Positions 18,462 to 25,837 of a stretch of DNA of 42,126 nucleotides are shown here, piece by piece. The notes beneath the pieces are model-generated. The model was not told the origin of the DNA. It made no database searches and worked only from the letters and a program-made list of their open reading frames with translations. Made by a program: the position numbers and the translations under genes. Every line of letters begins with the position of its first letter. The stretch's first letter is position 1. Source of the stretch: an uncultured Anaerolineales bacterium (GTDB lineage Bacteria > Chloroflexota > Anaerolineae > Aggregatilineales > Aggregatilineaceae); assembly GCA_937135955.1 (NCBI GenBank), contig CAKZOB010000013.1:1-42126 (forward strand). The letters run 5' to 3'.

Positions 18462-19787
18462 CTATGCCTTGGGGCCAAATTTCGCCCGCAGCACCTCGTA
18501 GATCGTCGGCTGACCGATCTCCTGCAGCTCGTAGCGCACGCGCTGCGCCGGCTTGTCCAGGGTGATCACCCGCGCCAGATCGATCGGCGTAGCGACGATC
18601 ACCAGATCACACGGCGTGCGTCGGATCGTCTCTTCCAGGTCAGCCCGCTGTGCGTCACCGTAGCCCATGGCGGGCAGCAAGGTGCCCGTGTTGGGATACC
18701 TGGCGAAGGTTTCGGCAATGCTGCGCACCGCATAGGGCCGCGGGTCTACCAGTTCCGCCGCGCCGAAGCGTTGCGCGGCCACCACCCCCGCTCCATAGCT
18801 CATCTCGCCATGCGTCAGGGTTGGGCCATCCTCCACCACCAGCACGCGCTTGCCGCGGATGGCCGCCGGATCGTCCACGAAGATGGGCGACGCGGCGTCA
18901 ATCACCGTGGCGGCGGGGCTGAGGGCGCGGACGCTCTCGCGCACCCGCCAGACGCTCTGCTGATCTGCCGTATCAATCTTGTTGATGATCACCACGTCGG
19001 CCATGCGCAGGTTGGCCTCGCCGGGGTGATAGCTCTGCTCGTGGCCGGGGCGGTGCGGGTCAACCAGGACGAAGTACAGATCGGGCGCGAAGAAGGGGAG
19101 ATCGTTGTTGCCGCCGTCCCACAGCACGATGTCCGCTTCCTGTTCGGCGGCGCGCAGGATGCGCTCGTAATCCACACCGGCGAAGACCACGACGCCGTTG
19201 TCCAGGTGCGGCTCGTATTCCTCGCGCTCCTCGATGGTGACGTTGTACGCATCCAGGTCGTGGTAGGAAGCAAAACGCTGCACGGCCTGACGGGCCAGGT
19301 CGCCATAGGGCATGGGGTGACGCACCACCGCCACACGGTAGCCCAACTGCCGCAGGGCGCGGCTGACGGCGCGCGTCGTCTGGCTCTTGCCGCAGCCAGT
19401 GCGCACCGCGCCCACGCCTACCACTGGCTTGCTGCTCTTCAGCATGGTGTGGCGCGGGCCGATCAGGCGGAAGTCCGCCCCCGCGGCCAGAGCCTGGCTG
19501 GCCCGGTGCATGACGTATTCGTGCGACACGTCCGAATAGGCGAAAACCACCTCGTCAATGGCGTGCTCGCGGATCAGGTCGGTCAGGTCGGCCTCGTCGT
19601 AGATGGGAATGCCCTGGGGATACAGATTACCGGCCAGTTCTGGCGGATAGAGCCGCCCCCCGATATCGGGAATCTGGGTCGCCGTGAAGGCTACCACTTC
19701 ATAGGCGGGGTTGTCGCGATAGACCATGTTGAAGTTGTGAAAATCGCGCCCGGCGGCGCCCATAATCAGAACACGGGTTTTCGGCAT
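18462..19787 (-). CDS. Cyclic 2,3-diphosphoglycerate synthetase-like P-loop protein
   Basis: The ATG at 19787 has a strong GAGGAG site upstream, giving 441 residues. The N terminus (RVLIMGAAGRDFHNFN) is a Rossmann-like nucleotide-binding domain. A P-loop NTPase domain follows with GAVRTGCGKS (126-135), WDGGNNDLPFF, and INKID, a GTPase-like NKxD element. Overall layout matches the family annotated as cyclic 2,3-diphosphoglycerate synthetase, which in methanogens cyclises 2,3-bisphosphoglycerate using ATP. Bacterial members are common but mostly uncharacterised, so the reaction should not be assumed. The gene follows yhhQ-side genes asp23, nusB and tatC on the same strand, 55 bases after tatC. 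Confidence 0.75.
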   Translation of the reverse strand: MPKTRVLIMGAAGRDFHNFNMVYRDNPAYEVVAFTATQIPDIGGRLYPPELAGNLYPQGIPIYDEADLTDLIREHAIDEVVFAYSDVSHEYVMHRASQALAAGADFRLIGPRHTMLKSSKPVVGVGAVRTGCGKSQTTRAVSRALRQLGYRVAVVRHPMPYGDLARQAVQRFASYHDLDAYNVTIEEREEYEPHLDNGVVVFAGVDYERILRAAEQEADIVLWDGGNNDLPFFAPDLYFVLVDPHRPGHEQSYHPGEANLRMADVVIINKIDTADQQSVWRVRESVRALSPAATVIDAASPIFVDDPAAIRGKRVLVVEDGPTLTHGEMSYGAGVVAAQRFGAAELVDPRPYAVRSIAETFARYPNTGTLLPAMGYGDAQRADLEETIRRTPCDLVIVATPIDLARVITLDKPAQRVRYELQEIGQPTIYEVLRAKFGPKA

Positions 19788-19842
19788 GTAACACTCCTCA
19801 ATTCCTGGCCTCGCGCCAGCGGACAGTCGCCCTGCGGACCGT

Positions 19843-20634
19843 CTATTTACGCATGGTGCGAGGGTACGCGATGACGGCCAGCCCAATGCTCAGCAAATAG
19901 AGCACAATGAGCGGGGCAATGACCAAGAGCATATTGAACGGATCCACGGTGGGCGTGATCAACGCAGCCACGATGGTGATCAGCACCACAGCCAAACGCC
20001 AGTTGCGGATGAGCGGCTTCGGCCCCAGGATGCCCAGCCGCGCCAGCACAAAGACAATCACCGGCAGTTCGAACGCTACCCCGATCCAGAACAGCACTGA
20101 AGTCAGGAAGGCGATGTAACGATCCGCCGTCCACTCGGCGCGGAAGACTTCGCTCTCGAAGTCCTGCAGAAAGCCCAGCGCCGCGGGCACCATGATGAAC
20201 CAGGCAAAGGCCACACCCACCAGGAACAGCCCGGTCGTGGCGGGCAGCGCCAGATAGATGTAGCGTTTCTCCTTGCGCGTGAGGCCGGGGGCCACGAAGA
20301 GGAAAAGTTGCAGGGTGATGTAGGGCATGGCAAAGATCGCCCCGGCCAGCAACGCCACGCGGAAGTAGATCACCACGCTTTCGGTAGGGCCAAGCACCTG
20401 CAACTCGGTGCCGTAGGGCTTGATCAGGTATTCCAGCAATTCGTCGGTGAACACCGCTGCCAGCAACACGCCGATCACCAACGCCACCAGCGAGCGAAAT
20501 AGCCGGATGCGCAACTCATTGAGATGATCGAGCAGCGTCAGGGGGCGATCATCCACGTCGCCGGCGAGCGCCTGCCAGGCACTGTAACGGCGGGGACGGT
20601 GATCTTGCGGCTGAGAGACAGGTGAACGGGTCAT
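19843..20634 (-). CDS. tatC: Sec-independent protein translocase subunit TatC
   Basis: TatC is the multi-spanning receptor of the twin-arginine pathway and binds the RR signal of folded exported proteins. From ATG 20634 the product is 263 residues (an in-frame TTG at 20640 is also possible; neither has a clear ribosome-binding site). After a polar N terminus comes the hallmark LLDHLNELRIRLFRSL, then six predicted helices. FxxPGLTRKEKRY (here FVAPGLTRKEKRYIY) and FGVAFELPVI-type (IGVAFELPVIVFVLARLG) blocks are present. tatA lies about 4 kb away at 24436-24603 rather than in the same operon. The gene is 31 bases downstream of nusB. Confidence 0.95.
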   Translation of the reverse strand: MTRSPVSQPQDHRPRRYSAWQALAGDVDDRPLTLLDHLNELRIRLFRSLVALVIGVLLAAVFTDELLEYLIKPYGTELQVLGPTESVVIYFRVALLAGAIFAMPYITLQLFLFVAPGLTRKEKRYIYLALPATTGLFLVGVAFAWFIMVPAALGFLQDFESEVFRAEWTADRYIAFLTSVLFWIGVAFELPVIVFVLARLGILGPKPLIRNWRLAVVLITIVAALITPTVDPFNMLLVIAPLIVLYLLSIGLAVIAYPRTMRK

Positions 20635-20665
20635 GGGCAATTGAGGGCGACGGAGTTATAGGCGA

Positions 20666-21106
20666 TCAGGCCCGATCCAGGATGGCCTGCACTTCGTCGG
20701 GGTGCGCGGCCAGCGTACCCAGCACGCCGTTGACAAAGCGCGGCGTGCTGTCCGATCCAAACAGCTTGGCCAGCTCGATCGCCTCGTTGATCGCCACCTT
20801 CAGGGGGACAGCCTCCTCCAGCGCCATCTCGTAGATCGCTATGCGCAGGATGTTGCGGTCTACCAGCGCGATCTGTTCGAGCGGCCACTCCGGCGCGTAG
20901 CGGCGAATGAGGACATCCAGGCGTGGCTTTTGGGCGAGCACCCCCTCGACTAGCCGACGGGCCAGGGCAACGGCCTCCGGACGCAACGAATTCTGCGCCA
21001 GGCGCTCGTTGAGCACCGTTTCGACCGGGTGTCGGGTACAATCCACTTCGTAAAGTACCTGCAACGCCAGAGCGCGGGCGTCGCGCCGGTAGTCACTGCT
21101 GTTCAT
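20666..21106 (-). CDS. nusB: Transcription antitermination factor NusB
   Basis: NusB binds boxA RNA with NusE (S10) and supports antitermination, mainly in rRNA operons. The 146-residue product has the all-helical family pattern: RRDARALALQVLYEVD at the N terminus, RRLVEGVLAQKPRLDVLI, then VDRNILRIAIYEMALEEAVPLKVAINEAIELAKLFGSD and FVNGVLGTLA, which are diagnostic. It follows the Asp23-family gene by nine bases, an arrangement also seen in other bacteria (for example yqhY-nusB in Bacillus). Confidence 0.96.
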   Translation of the reverse strand: MNSSDYRRDARALALQVLYEVDCTRHPVETVLNERLAQNSLRPEAVALARRLVEGVLAQKPRLDVLIRRYAPEWPLEQIALVDRNILRIAIYEMALEEAVPLKVAINEAIELAKLFGSDSTPRFVNGVLGTLAAHPDEVQAILDRA

Positions 21107-21115
21107 GCGTCCCGC

Positions 21116-21484
21116 TTACCTCTGCCCTGTTTCCGGCGCAGACGGAAAAGCCACGTCTTCGATGTGTACGTTGACCGACTCCACCTTCATCCCCAGCAGA
21201 TCGCGGATGGAACGCTCCACCGAGCGCTGAATCTGTACGCTCATCTCGCGCAGATTGGCTGTTGCCTCGGCCACCACGTACAGATGCACGGTGACTGTGT
21301 CGTCCGCCACCGCGATCTGCACGCCGTTGGCAGTCGGCACGCGCCGCAGCAAGCGGTCCACACCGCCGGGCGTATTGCCCATGCGCACCACGCCCGGCAC
21401 TTCCAGGGTTGCCAGGCGGGCGATGGTCAACAGGACGCCGGGCGCGATGGTCACCGTATCGTTGGGATGTCGAAGTGTCACCAT
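21116..21484 (-). CDS. Asp23/Gls24 family (DUF322) envelope-stress-type protein
   Basis: The 122-residue protein has the family pattern: a short N terminus ending in VTIAPGVLLTIARLATLEVPGV, then a repeat-like alpha/beta segment GVQIAVADDTVTVHLYVV, ANLREMSVQIQRSVERSIRDLLGMKVESVNVHIEDV. Related proteins (Asp23, YqhY, YloU) are linked to envelope stress and regulation of lipid synthesis; the molecular role is not settled. There is no signal peptide. It heads the asp23-nusB-tatC run, with a predicted extended -10 promoter about 64 bases upstream. Confidence 0.9.
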   Translation of the reverse strand: MVTLRHPNDTVTIAPGVLLTIARLATLEVPGVVRMGNTPGGVDRLLRRVPTANGVQIAVADDTVTVHLYVVAEATANLREMSVQIQRSVERSIRDLLGMKVESVNVHIEDVAFPSAPETGQR

Positions 21485-21547
21485 GGATCAGGGTCTTTCC
21501 CTCGCGGCTCTTGTGCCAGCCGCTGAAACCCGCGCAGCGCACCGCCT

Positions 21548-21556
21548 ATTATAACA
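21548..21556 (-). promoter_or_regulatory. Extended -10 promoter upstream of asp23-nusB-tatC
   Basis: On the minus strand TGT-TATAAT places a perfect -10 at 21548-21553, preceded by TGT (21554-21556). It lies in the 77-base gap between the yhhQ stop and the Asp23 start. No strong -35 is seen, which extended -10 promoters can tolerate. Confidence 0.55.
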
Positions 21557-21561
21557 CGACC

Positions 21562-22278
21562 TCACACGCTGAGCTTGAACGGGTTGAAGTCTGTGTAGCG
21601 GTCGAAGTAGTCTTCGTTCTCGACGGCTTTGAGCGTGTTCACCACGCGGTAGGTGAGCGGCGTCAGCAGCGCTTCGAAGCCCACTTTCAGGATGTAGTTG
21701 GTGACGATCAGCGAGATCAGAATTTCCGGCGGGAAGACGCCCAGCGCCGTGGCGATGAGCATGAAGGCCGTCGTATCCACCGCCTGCCCAACCATGGTGC
21801 TGCCGATAGTGCGCGTCCACAGATAGCGCCCGTTCGACCATACTTTCATCTTGGCCAGCACATAACTGTTGGAGAACTCGCCCAGGAAATAGGCGATGAG
21901 GCTGGCCACGATCAGCCCGCTGACCCCGCCCAGGATGGCGTCGTAAGCCTCCTGGCCAGCATATTCGGCCCATTCGGCCTCGCCCGGCAAAATGCCCGCA
22001 AACCAGACGAAAAAGCCCATCAGCGCATTGGCCCCAAAGCCCGCCCAGATCACGCGACGCGAGCGCCGATAGCCGTAGACCTCGGTGAGCACGTCGCCAA
22101 AGATGTAGCTGATGGGAAAAACCAGCGTGCCCGCGTCGAAGGCGAGCGCGACCGGCCCCAGAGACATTTTCAGGTCAATGATCTTGGCGCTGCTGAGCAG
22201 GTTGCTGATCAGCAGGACGGTGACGAACAGAGCCATCACCAGGTCGTAGTAACGGTAGGGGCGTGTTTCCTGATTCAT
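21562..22278 (-). CDS. yhhQ: Queuosine precursor transporter (YhhQ/VUT family)
   Basis: This inner-membrane carrier takes up queuine-type precursors (preQ0/preQ1) for tRNA queuosine modification. The 238-residue product has about six helices and the family signatures: LISNLLSSAKIIDL, FDAGTLVFPISYIFGDVLTEVYGYRRSRRVIWAGF, SLIAYFLGEFSNSYVLAKMK and RTIGSTMVGQAVDTTAF. The ATG at 22278 lies behind CAGGAGGGAG. No queuosine biosynthesis genes are nearby and I saw no preQ1 riboswitch in its leader, so the assignment rests on family motifs alone. Confidence 0.93.
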   Translation of the reverse strand: MNQETRPYRYYDLVMALFVTVLLISNLLSSAKIIDLKMSLGPVALAFDAGTLVFPISYIFGDVLTEVYGYRRSRRVIWAGFGANALMGFFVWFAGILPGEAEWAEYAGQEAYDAILGGVSGLIVASLIAYFLGEFSNSYVLAKMKVWSNGRYLWTRTIGSTMVGQAVDTTAFMLIATALGVFPPEILISLIVTNYILKVGFEALLTPLTYRVVNTLKAVENEDYFDRYTDFNPFKLSV

Positions 22279-22316
22279 ACAGCGGTATAAACTCCCTCCT
22301 GCGCATTCACCCGCCT

Positions 22317-22345
22317 ATTCTAGCACAGCCGCCCAGCGATTTGAA
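22317..22345 (-). promoter_or_regulatory. Predicted extended -10 promoter for yhhQ
   Basis: On the minus strand a -35 TTCAAA (22340-22345) and a -10 TAGAAT (22317-22322) are 17 bases apart, with TGC directly before the -10. The start codon is about 40 bases downstream. A palindromic family A element begins 21 bases beyond the -35. Confidence 0.6.
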
Positions 22346-22366
22346 CGCGCAATCCCTGAGTCCCGG

Positions 22367-22529
22367 GGTGCGTGCAAAGGTTGACAGCGGCTTTGCTATG
22401 CCCGATGCCCCTCATCTCCCAACCCCTTCTCCCGCGTGCGGGCGAAAGGGAGCGCTCGCGCGAGAGACAGCAAGTCCCCTCGCCCCGCGACACAGTCGCG
22501 AGGGAGAGGGGATTCAGGAGTGAGGGGCT
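22367..22529. repeat. Palindromic MITE-like element family A, copy 1
   Basis: The left end is GGTGCGTGCAAAGGTTGACA at 22367. Inside are two hairpins: CTTCTCCCGCGTGCGGGCGAAAG near 22428-22450 and CCCCTCGCCCCGCGAC paired with GTCGCGAGGGAGAGGGG (about 22476-22511). The same blocks occur, inverted or direct, at 24734, 29646 and 31914. The right terminus is missing, so this copy is truncated. It fills most of the 338-base gap between the yhhQ and ACT genes. Confidence 0.75.
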
Positions 22530-22531
22530 GG

Positions 22532-22560
22532 TTTTCGCCAGGCACATCTTGCCCTATACT
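22532..22560 (+). promoter_or_regulatory. Possible promoter for the tandem-ACT gene
   Basis: TATACT at 22555-22560 is a good -10. The hexamer 17 bases upstream, TTTTCG (22532-22537), is a weak -35. It begins directly after the family A element and lies about 56 bases before the start codon. Confidence 0.42.
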
Positions 22561-22616
22561 AAGGGTAGGAGTGCACCGAAAGACGGCGTTGCCGCGAGCC
22601 GAGAAAGGAGCGTAGC

Positions 22617-23000
22617 ATGGCTACCGAATTCACCGTGTTTGTCGAAGATCGGCCCGGCGCTCTGGCCCACCTCACCGAGGTGCTGGTCAAGAACGCCGTC
22701 AACATCCTGGCCATTCACGGCTCGCCCTGTACCGATCAGGGCGTCATCCAGTTCGTGCCCGATAGTCCGGATGCCGCCATCGAGGCGCTGCAGCAAGCTG
22801 GTTTCGACTACGTGACTCAGAACGTGTTGATGGTGCGGCTGAGAGAAGAGCCAGGAGCGCTGGCCCATCTGGCGCGAGCCATGGGCGAGGCGGGGGTCAA
22901 CATCAACGCCATCTATGTCGCCATGAGCGGACAACTGGTGCTGGACGTAGACAATCACAGCAAGGCGCAGCAGGTGGCGATGAGCCTGGGCGTGCGGTGA
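22617..23000 (+). CDS. Tandem ACT-domain protein
   Basis: The 127-residue protein consists of two ACT domains: residues 4-66 (FTVFVEDRPGALAHLTEVLVKNAVNILAIHG) and 70-127 (VLMVRLREEPGALAHLARAMGEAGVNINAIYV). Each has the RPGALAHL/EPGALAHL ligand loop between the first strand and helix. ACT domains bind small ligands, most often amino acids, at dimer interfaces. No catalytic domain is attached, so the protein may sense an amino acid or regulate an enzyme in trans. The ATG follows GAGAAAGGAG. The gene is flanked by repeats and its own promoter, so it is probably monocistronic. Confidence 0.88.
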   Translation: MATEFTVFVEDRPGALAHLTEVLVKNAVNILAIHGSPCTDQGVIQFVPDSPDAAIEALQQAGFDYVTQNVLMVRLREEPGALAHLARAMGEAGVNINAIYVAMSGQLVLDVDNHSKAQQVAMSLGVR

Positions 23001-23245
23001 GACTCGCCCATTGGTCGCCAGATCGGGAGGCTGCGCGGGCGCGTTCGAAGACTCTTTGAGAAGTTCTGGTGGCAGGTTTACCTCATTGCCTAAGTCTTCT
23101 CTCCACACGCGGAGAGGAGACTTAATTCTTTGCTTACTACCCTTCTCCACGCAGGCAGAGAGCGAGCCGGGCGTAGCAAGGCTGGGGATGGGGTAAAGCA
23201 GGGCGCAGCAAACTACCTGACACATTTTGCACGCTTGTGCCCGCG
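23001..23245. repeat. Diverged repeat region related to family A
   Basis: No gene is visible. TCTTCTCTCCACACGCGGAGAGGAGAC (23095-23122) forms a hairpin with arms TCTCTCC/GGAGAGGA. The right end, CTACCTGACACATTTTGCAC (23213-23232), is a recognisable variant of the family A terminus. GGCTGGGGATGGGGTAAAGC in between resembles the spacer at 35915-35985. The region ends 11 bases before the -35 of the LysM gene promoter. Confidence 0.5.
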
Positions 23246-23274
23246 TTGCTACCGGCCCGGCCCTGTGCTAATAT
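23246..23274 (+). promoter_or_regulatory. Predicted extended -10 promoter for the LysM/LTD gene
   Basis: A -35 TTGCTA (23246-23251) and a -10 TAATAT (23269-23274) are exactly 17 bases apart, with TGC directly before the -10. The start codon at 23335 is 60 bases downstream. Confidence 0.6.
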
Positions 23275-23334
23275 GACTGCGCGTTCAGTGCGCGCAATTC
23301 GCCGCCGGGGGTGGTGCAGGTGAGGAGGCCGCCG

Positions 23335-24351
23335 ATGAGTCGTCAGGTGTTGGCCGGGTTCATTGTGTTGAATGTGATCGTCTCGCTGCTGGTGGCCGGG
23401 ATCGTGATCACGGTGGACCGTGCCAACCGCTCCGACGGGCCGAAGCAAGGCCCCACGCAAATTGTCATCCTCACTGCCACGCCGGTGCCGGGCCTGATCA
23501 TGCAGCCTGCCGAGTACCAGGGGACAATTGATGCGTTGCAATTGACGACTACAGCCCTGGCCGCCGAAGCCAACATCGTGGCGGTGGTCACGGCCACGCC
23601 CAATCCCGCCGCGGGCCTGGCGATCGCTGACGTGACAGCAGTGGCTACGATTGATCCGGCGTTGCTGCCGCCCGTGCCAACCAGTCTACCGCCAGGCGTT
23701 GCCACTACCCCAGCCGCGGTCGCTGTGGCGGACGATGGCTGTATCCGTCACGTGGTGCAGGCCGGTGACGTGATCGTCAACATCGCTCAGCAATATGGCG
23801 TCTTTGCCGGCGATATCCTGATCGCCAACGGCCTGACCGAAGAAGATGTCACTGCTCTGCAGATCGGCCAAGAACTGATCATTCCTGTGCCGGGGTGTGC
23901 CGTTCTCAACACCTTGACTCCGCCACCTCCGCCGACCAATACGCCGTTCTCGCTGACGCAGATCGTGCCCACCGTCACTTTGCCGCCCACAGCAGTCAAT
24001 GCGCAGGTGGTGATCGCCAATGTGACCGACTGGGGGACAGTGACCAGCGAGGCCGTCGAGATTCGCAACGTGGGCAATGTGCTCAACCTGAATGGCTGGA
24101 CGCTGTCCAACGGTCGGGGTGATGTGTTCCGCTTCCCGGAGTTCCGGATGCAGCAGGGCAGCCTGGTGCGCGTATATTCGCGCCAGGGACAGAATACGCC
24201 CGCTGCGCTCTACTGGGGACGCGAGACACCGGCCTGGCGCGCGGGGGACACAGTCACGCTGGCCGATTCGACAGGGCAGGTACAGGCCACTTTCCGTATT
24301 GGAGAGACTGTACCGCTCTTCCAGGAAGCAACGCCGCAGCCAGGAACGTGA
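23335..24351 (+). CDS. Membrane-anchored LysM and lamin-tail-domain protein
   Basis: ATG 23335 is chosen because AGGAGG lies six bases upstream; a GTG at 23311 is in frame. In the 338-residue product, residues 7-27 form an N-terminal membrane helix and 44-135 a Thr/Ala/Pro-rich linker (ILTATPVPG). A LysM domain at 137-187 (HVVQAGDVIVNIAQQYGVFAGDILIANGL) is bracketed by C136 and C188. A second Pro/Thr linker (194-220) leads to a C-terminal lamin tail domain at 224-322 (EIRNVGNVLNLNGWTLSNGRGD). LysM binds glycan chains such as peptidoglycan; bacterial lamin tail domains are extracellular and of unclear function. It is probably surface-exposed and wall-bound. Confidence 0.85.
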   Translation: MSRQVLAGFIVLNVIVSLLVAGIVITVDRANRSDGPKQGPTQIVILTATPVPGLIMQPAEYQGTIDALQLTTTALAAEANIVAVVTATPNPAAGLAIADVTAVATIDPALLPPVPTSLPPGVATTPAAVAVADDGCIRHVVQAGDVIVNIAQQYGVFAGDILIANGLTEEDVTALQIGQELIIPVPGCAVLNTLTPPPPPTNTPFSLTQIVPTVTLPPTAVNAQVVIANVTDWGTVTSEAVEIRNVGNVLNLNGWTLSNGRGDVFRFPEFRMQQGSLVRVYSRQGQNTPAALYWGRETPAWRAGDTVTLADSTGQVQATFRIGETVPLFQEATPQPGT

Positions 24352-24376
24352 TCTCGGCTGCGCAACGGTTGACCAA

Positions 24377-24415
24377 AGAAAAACCGCACCCTTTGGGGAG
24401 GCGGTTCTTCCTTTT
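24377..24415. terminator. Bidirectional terminator between LysM gene and tatA
   Basis: AAACCGC (24381-24387) pairs with GCGGTT (24401-24406), extended by AGAA/TTCT-type pairs on either side. The hairpin is followed by TTCTTCCTTTT on the + strand and is preceded by an A-run that serves the minus strand. It lies between two convergent stop codons. Confidence 0.75.
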
Positions 24416-24435
24416 CCCAGGGCGGCAGCGGTTCG

Positions 24436-24603
24436 TCAGGACTTGTCGGACTCGTCTTTGCCGTCTTCGCCGCGCAGGCCCTTGCGAAATTCGCGGATGG
24501 CCGCGCCCATCTCGCCGCCGATGCGCGAAACGCGCCCTACGCCAAAGAGCAAGATCACCACGGCCAGAATCAGCACCAGCTCGGTTGTACCCAGGTTACC
24601 CAT
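24436..24603 (-). CDS. tatA: Twin-arginine translocase subunit TatA
   Basis: This 55-residue protein starts at ATG 24603, behind AAGGAG. It has the TatA/E layout: a short N terminus, one membrane helix (TELVLILAVVILLFG, residues 7-21), the hinge G-V-G-R, then an amphipathic helix (ISRIGGEMGAAIREFRKGL-like, about 25-42) and a charged tail (GEDGKDESDKS). The FG dipeptide before the amphipathic helix is characteristic. TatA forms the transport pore together with TatC (19843-20634). No separate tatB is visible, as in minimal TatAC systems. Confidence 0.93.
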   Translation of the reverse strand: MGNLGTTELVLILAVVILLFGVGRVSRIGGEMGAAIREFRKGLRGEDGKDESDKS

Positions 24604-24695
24604 TGTCCACTCCTTAAAAATAGCGGTGTATTGCCTGTCACAGGGCAAAGCCCGAAACGGACCTTGTTGCGCAACCTGCGTTAGCCCTATAGCCC

Positions 24696-24704
24696 ATTAT
24701 ATCA
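24696..24704 (-). promoter_or_regulatory. Extended -10 promoter for tatA
   Basis: On the minus strand TGA-TATAAT gives a perfect -10 (24696-24701) with an extended TGn. The -35 region is poor (ACCCCC at 17-base spacing). The leader contains TTGCCTGTCACA (24632-24643), the same word as the family A element end, in inverse orientation to that at 24747-24758. Confidence 0.55.
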
Positions 24705-24733
24705 GGTCCAGCCGGATCGGGGGTGATTCGGGG

Positions 24734-24916
24734 GGTGCGCGCAAAATGTGACAGGCAATGTGCAGCAGTCTGCTGCCCCTCACCCCTATATCCCCTGTCT
24801 CTCGTGACTGCGTCGCGAGGCGAGGGGACTTACTGTCTCTCGCGCGCGAGTGTTCCCCTTCGCCCGCAGCGTGGGCGAAGGGGCTGGGGGATGAGGCTCA
24901 TCGGGCGGGGCAAAGG
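24734..24916. repeat. Palindromic MITE-like element family A, copy 2
   Basis: The left end is GGTGCGCGCAAAATGTGACA at 24734. The two family hairpins follow: a GCGACGCAGTC-centred stem around 24800-24840, and CCCCTTCGCCC paired with GGGCGAAGGGG (24855-24883). The right terminus is lost after GGGGCAAAGG. With the tatA leader and promoter it fills the 363-base gap between tatA and the methyltransferase gene. Nothing else is seen in 24917-24966. Confidence 0.75.
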
Positions 24917-24966
24917 GTGGATTGAGGGCTGAGGGGAAGATGCCGCGCAAAAGTTTATGACGACCT

Positions 24967-25827
24967 CTAGCCCCGATGCCGCAGGATCATCAGGAAGTGA
25001 TCGCCCCAGTTGCGGAAGCCCGGCCAGGCCCGCATCCGCCGCTCGACGGCCAGTCGCCGCTGGTAACGGTCGGTCCGCTCGCGGTAGAGGGCATGTAGAT
25101 GCACTGGCGGGAACCACAGCGGGAAGGCCAGCACCCGTTCCACTGTGAAATGTTCCGCGAAGCGGGCCGCGAACTCGCGCGGCGAATAGAAGCGGACGGG
25201 CGCGATCACGTCGCTGGCTCCGGCTCGTCCTTCCGTCCATGCAGCGGGCCGCGCCAAGACCACGCCCGGTTTCAGGCGACTCGCCCCGTACAGCCTTTCG
25301 AACAGGCAGCGGCGGTTCATCACCATCGCCACGAACGGCGCTCCCGGTTCGAGCAGAGTGTGCAGACCTTCGGCCACCGCTGGCAGATCGGGTTCGGTGT
25401 TGAGCGTGCCCAGGCTGGCATACGCGCCCTGGAACGGGCCGCGCTCGTCCAGGTTCGCCAGCCGTCCGGCGGCCAGCACGCGAAACTGCGCGCCGCGCCG
25501 CAATCCGTAACTGGCCAGCTTGGCCTGGGCCTGCCACACCATGCCAGGACTCACGTCAATGCCCAGCACGCTGTAGCCCTCCTGAGCCAGGCGCAGCGCT
25601 TCTTCGCCGGTGCCGCAGCCGATATCCAACACCAGCGCGCCCGGCTTCAGCAGGCCGCGCAACAGGGCCAGGTGCTCGTCGCGCAGCCAGCTTACCAGGG
25701 GGTTGCCTGGGCGGCTGCCGGACGGCGGGCCATAGCGCATATCGTAAGTCTTGGCTTCCTGATCAAAACGGGCTTCAAGAATCTTATAGTGCTCGATCAG
25801 TTCGGCTGCAGACATACCGCCCGCCAT
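24967..25827 (-). CDS. Class I SAM-dependent methyltransferase
   Basis: ATG 25827 is chosen because GAGGGAA precedes it; the frame is open to 25875, but that would overlap the upstream gene. The 286-residue protein has SAM-binding motif I VLDIGCGTGEEAL (residues 66-78) and VLGIDVSPGMVWQAQ as motif II. A C-terminal half rich in Arg, Phe and Trp presumably forms a substrate cap. The N-terminal EARFDQEAKTYDMRYG is typical of UbiE/small-molecule methyltransferases. The substrate is unknown. It begins 10 bases after the small membrane protein gene on the same strand, suggesting cotranscription. Confidence 0.85.
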   Translation of the reverse strand: MAGGMSAAELIEHYKILEARFDQEAKTYDMRYGPPSGSRPGNPLVSWLRDEHLALLRGLLKPGALVLDIGCGTGEEALRLAQEGYSVLGIDVSPGMVWQAQAKLASYGLRRGAQFRVLAAGRLANLDERGPFQGAYASLGTLNTEPDLPAVAEGLHTLLEPGAPFVAMVMNRRCLFERLYGASRLKPGVVLARPAAWTEGRAGASDVIAPVRFYSPREFAARFAEHFTVERVLAFPLWFPPVHLHALYRERTDRYQRRLAVERRMRAWPGFRNWGDHFLMILRHRG

Positions 25828-25837
25828 AAGTATTCCC

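Noticed and set aside
18381-19874. A 497-codon plus-strand open frame opposite the cPGS-like gene
   Set aside because: The minus-strand gene has recognisable motifs and a good ribosome-binding site; the plus-strand translation has no family features.
22279-22380. Possible preQ1 riboswitch upstream of yhhQ
   Set aside because: I looked for the short preQ1 aptamer (stem plus A-rich tail) in the leader and found only a promoter, a ribosome-binding site and the repeat edge.
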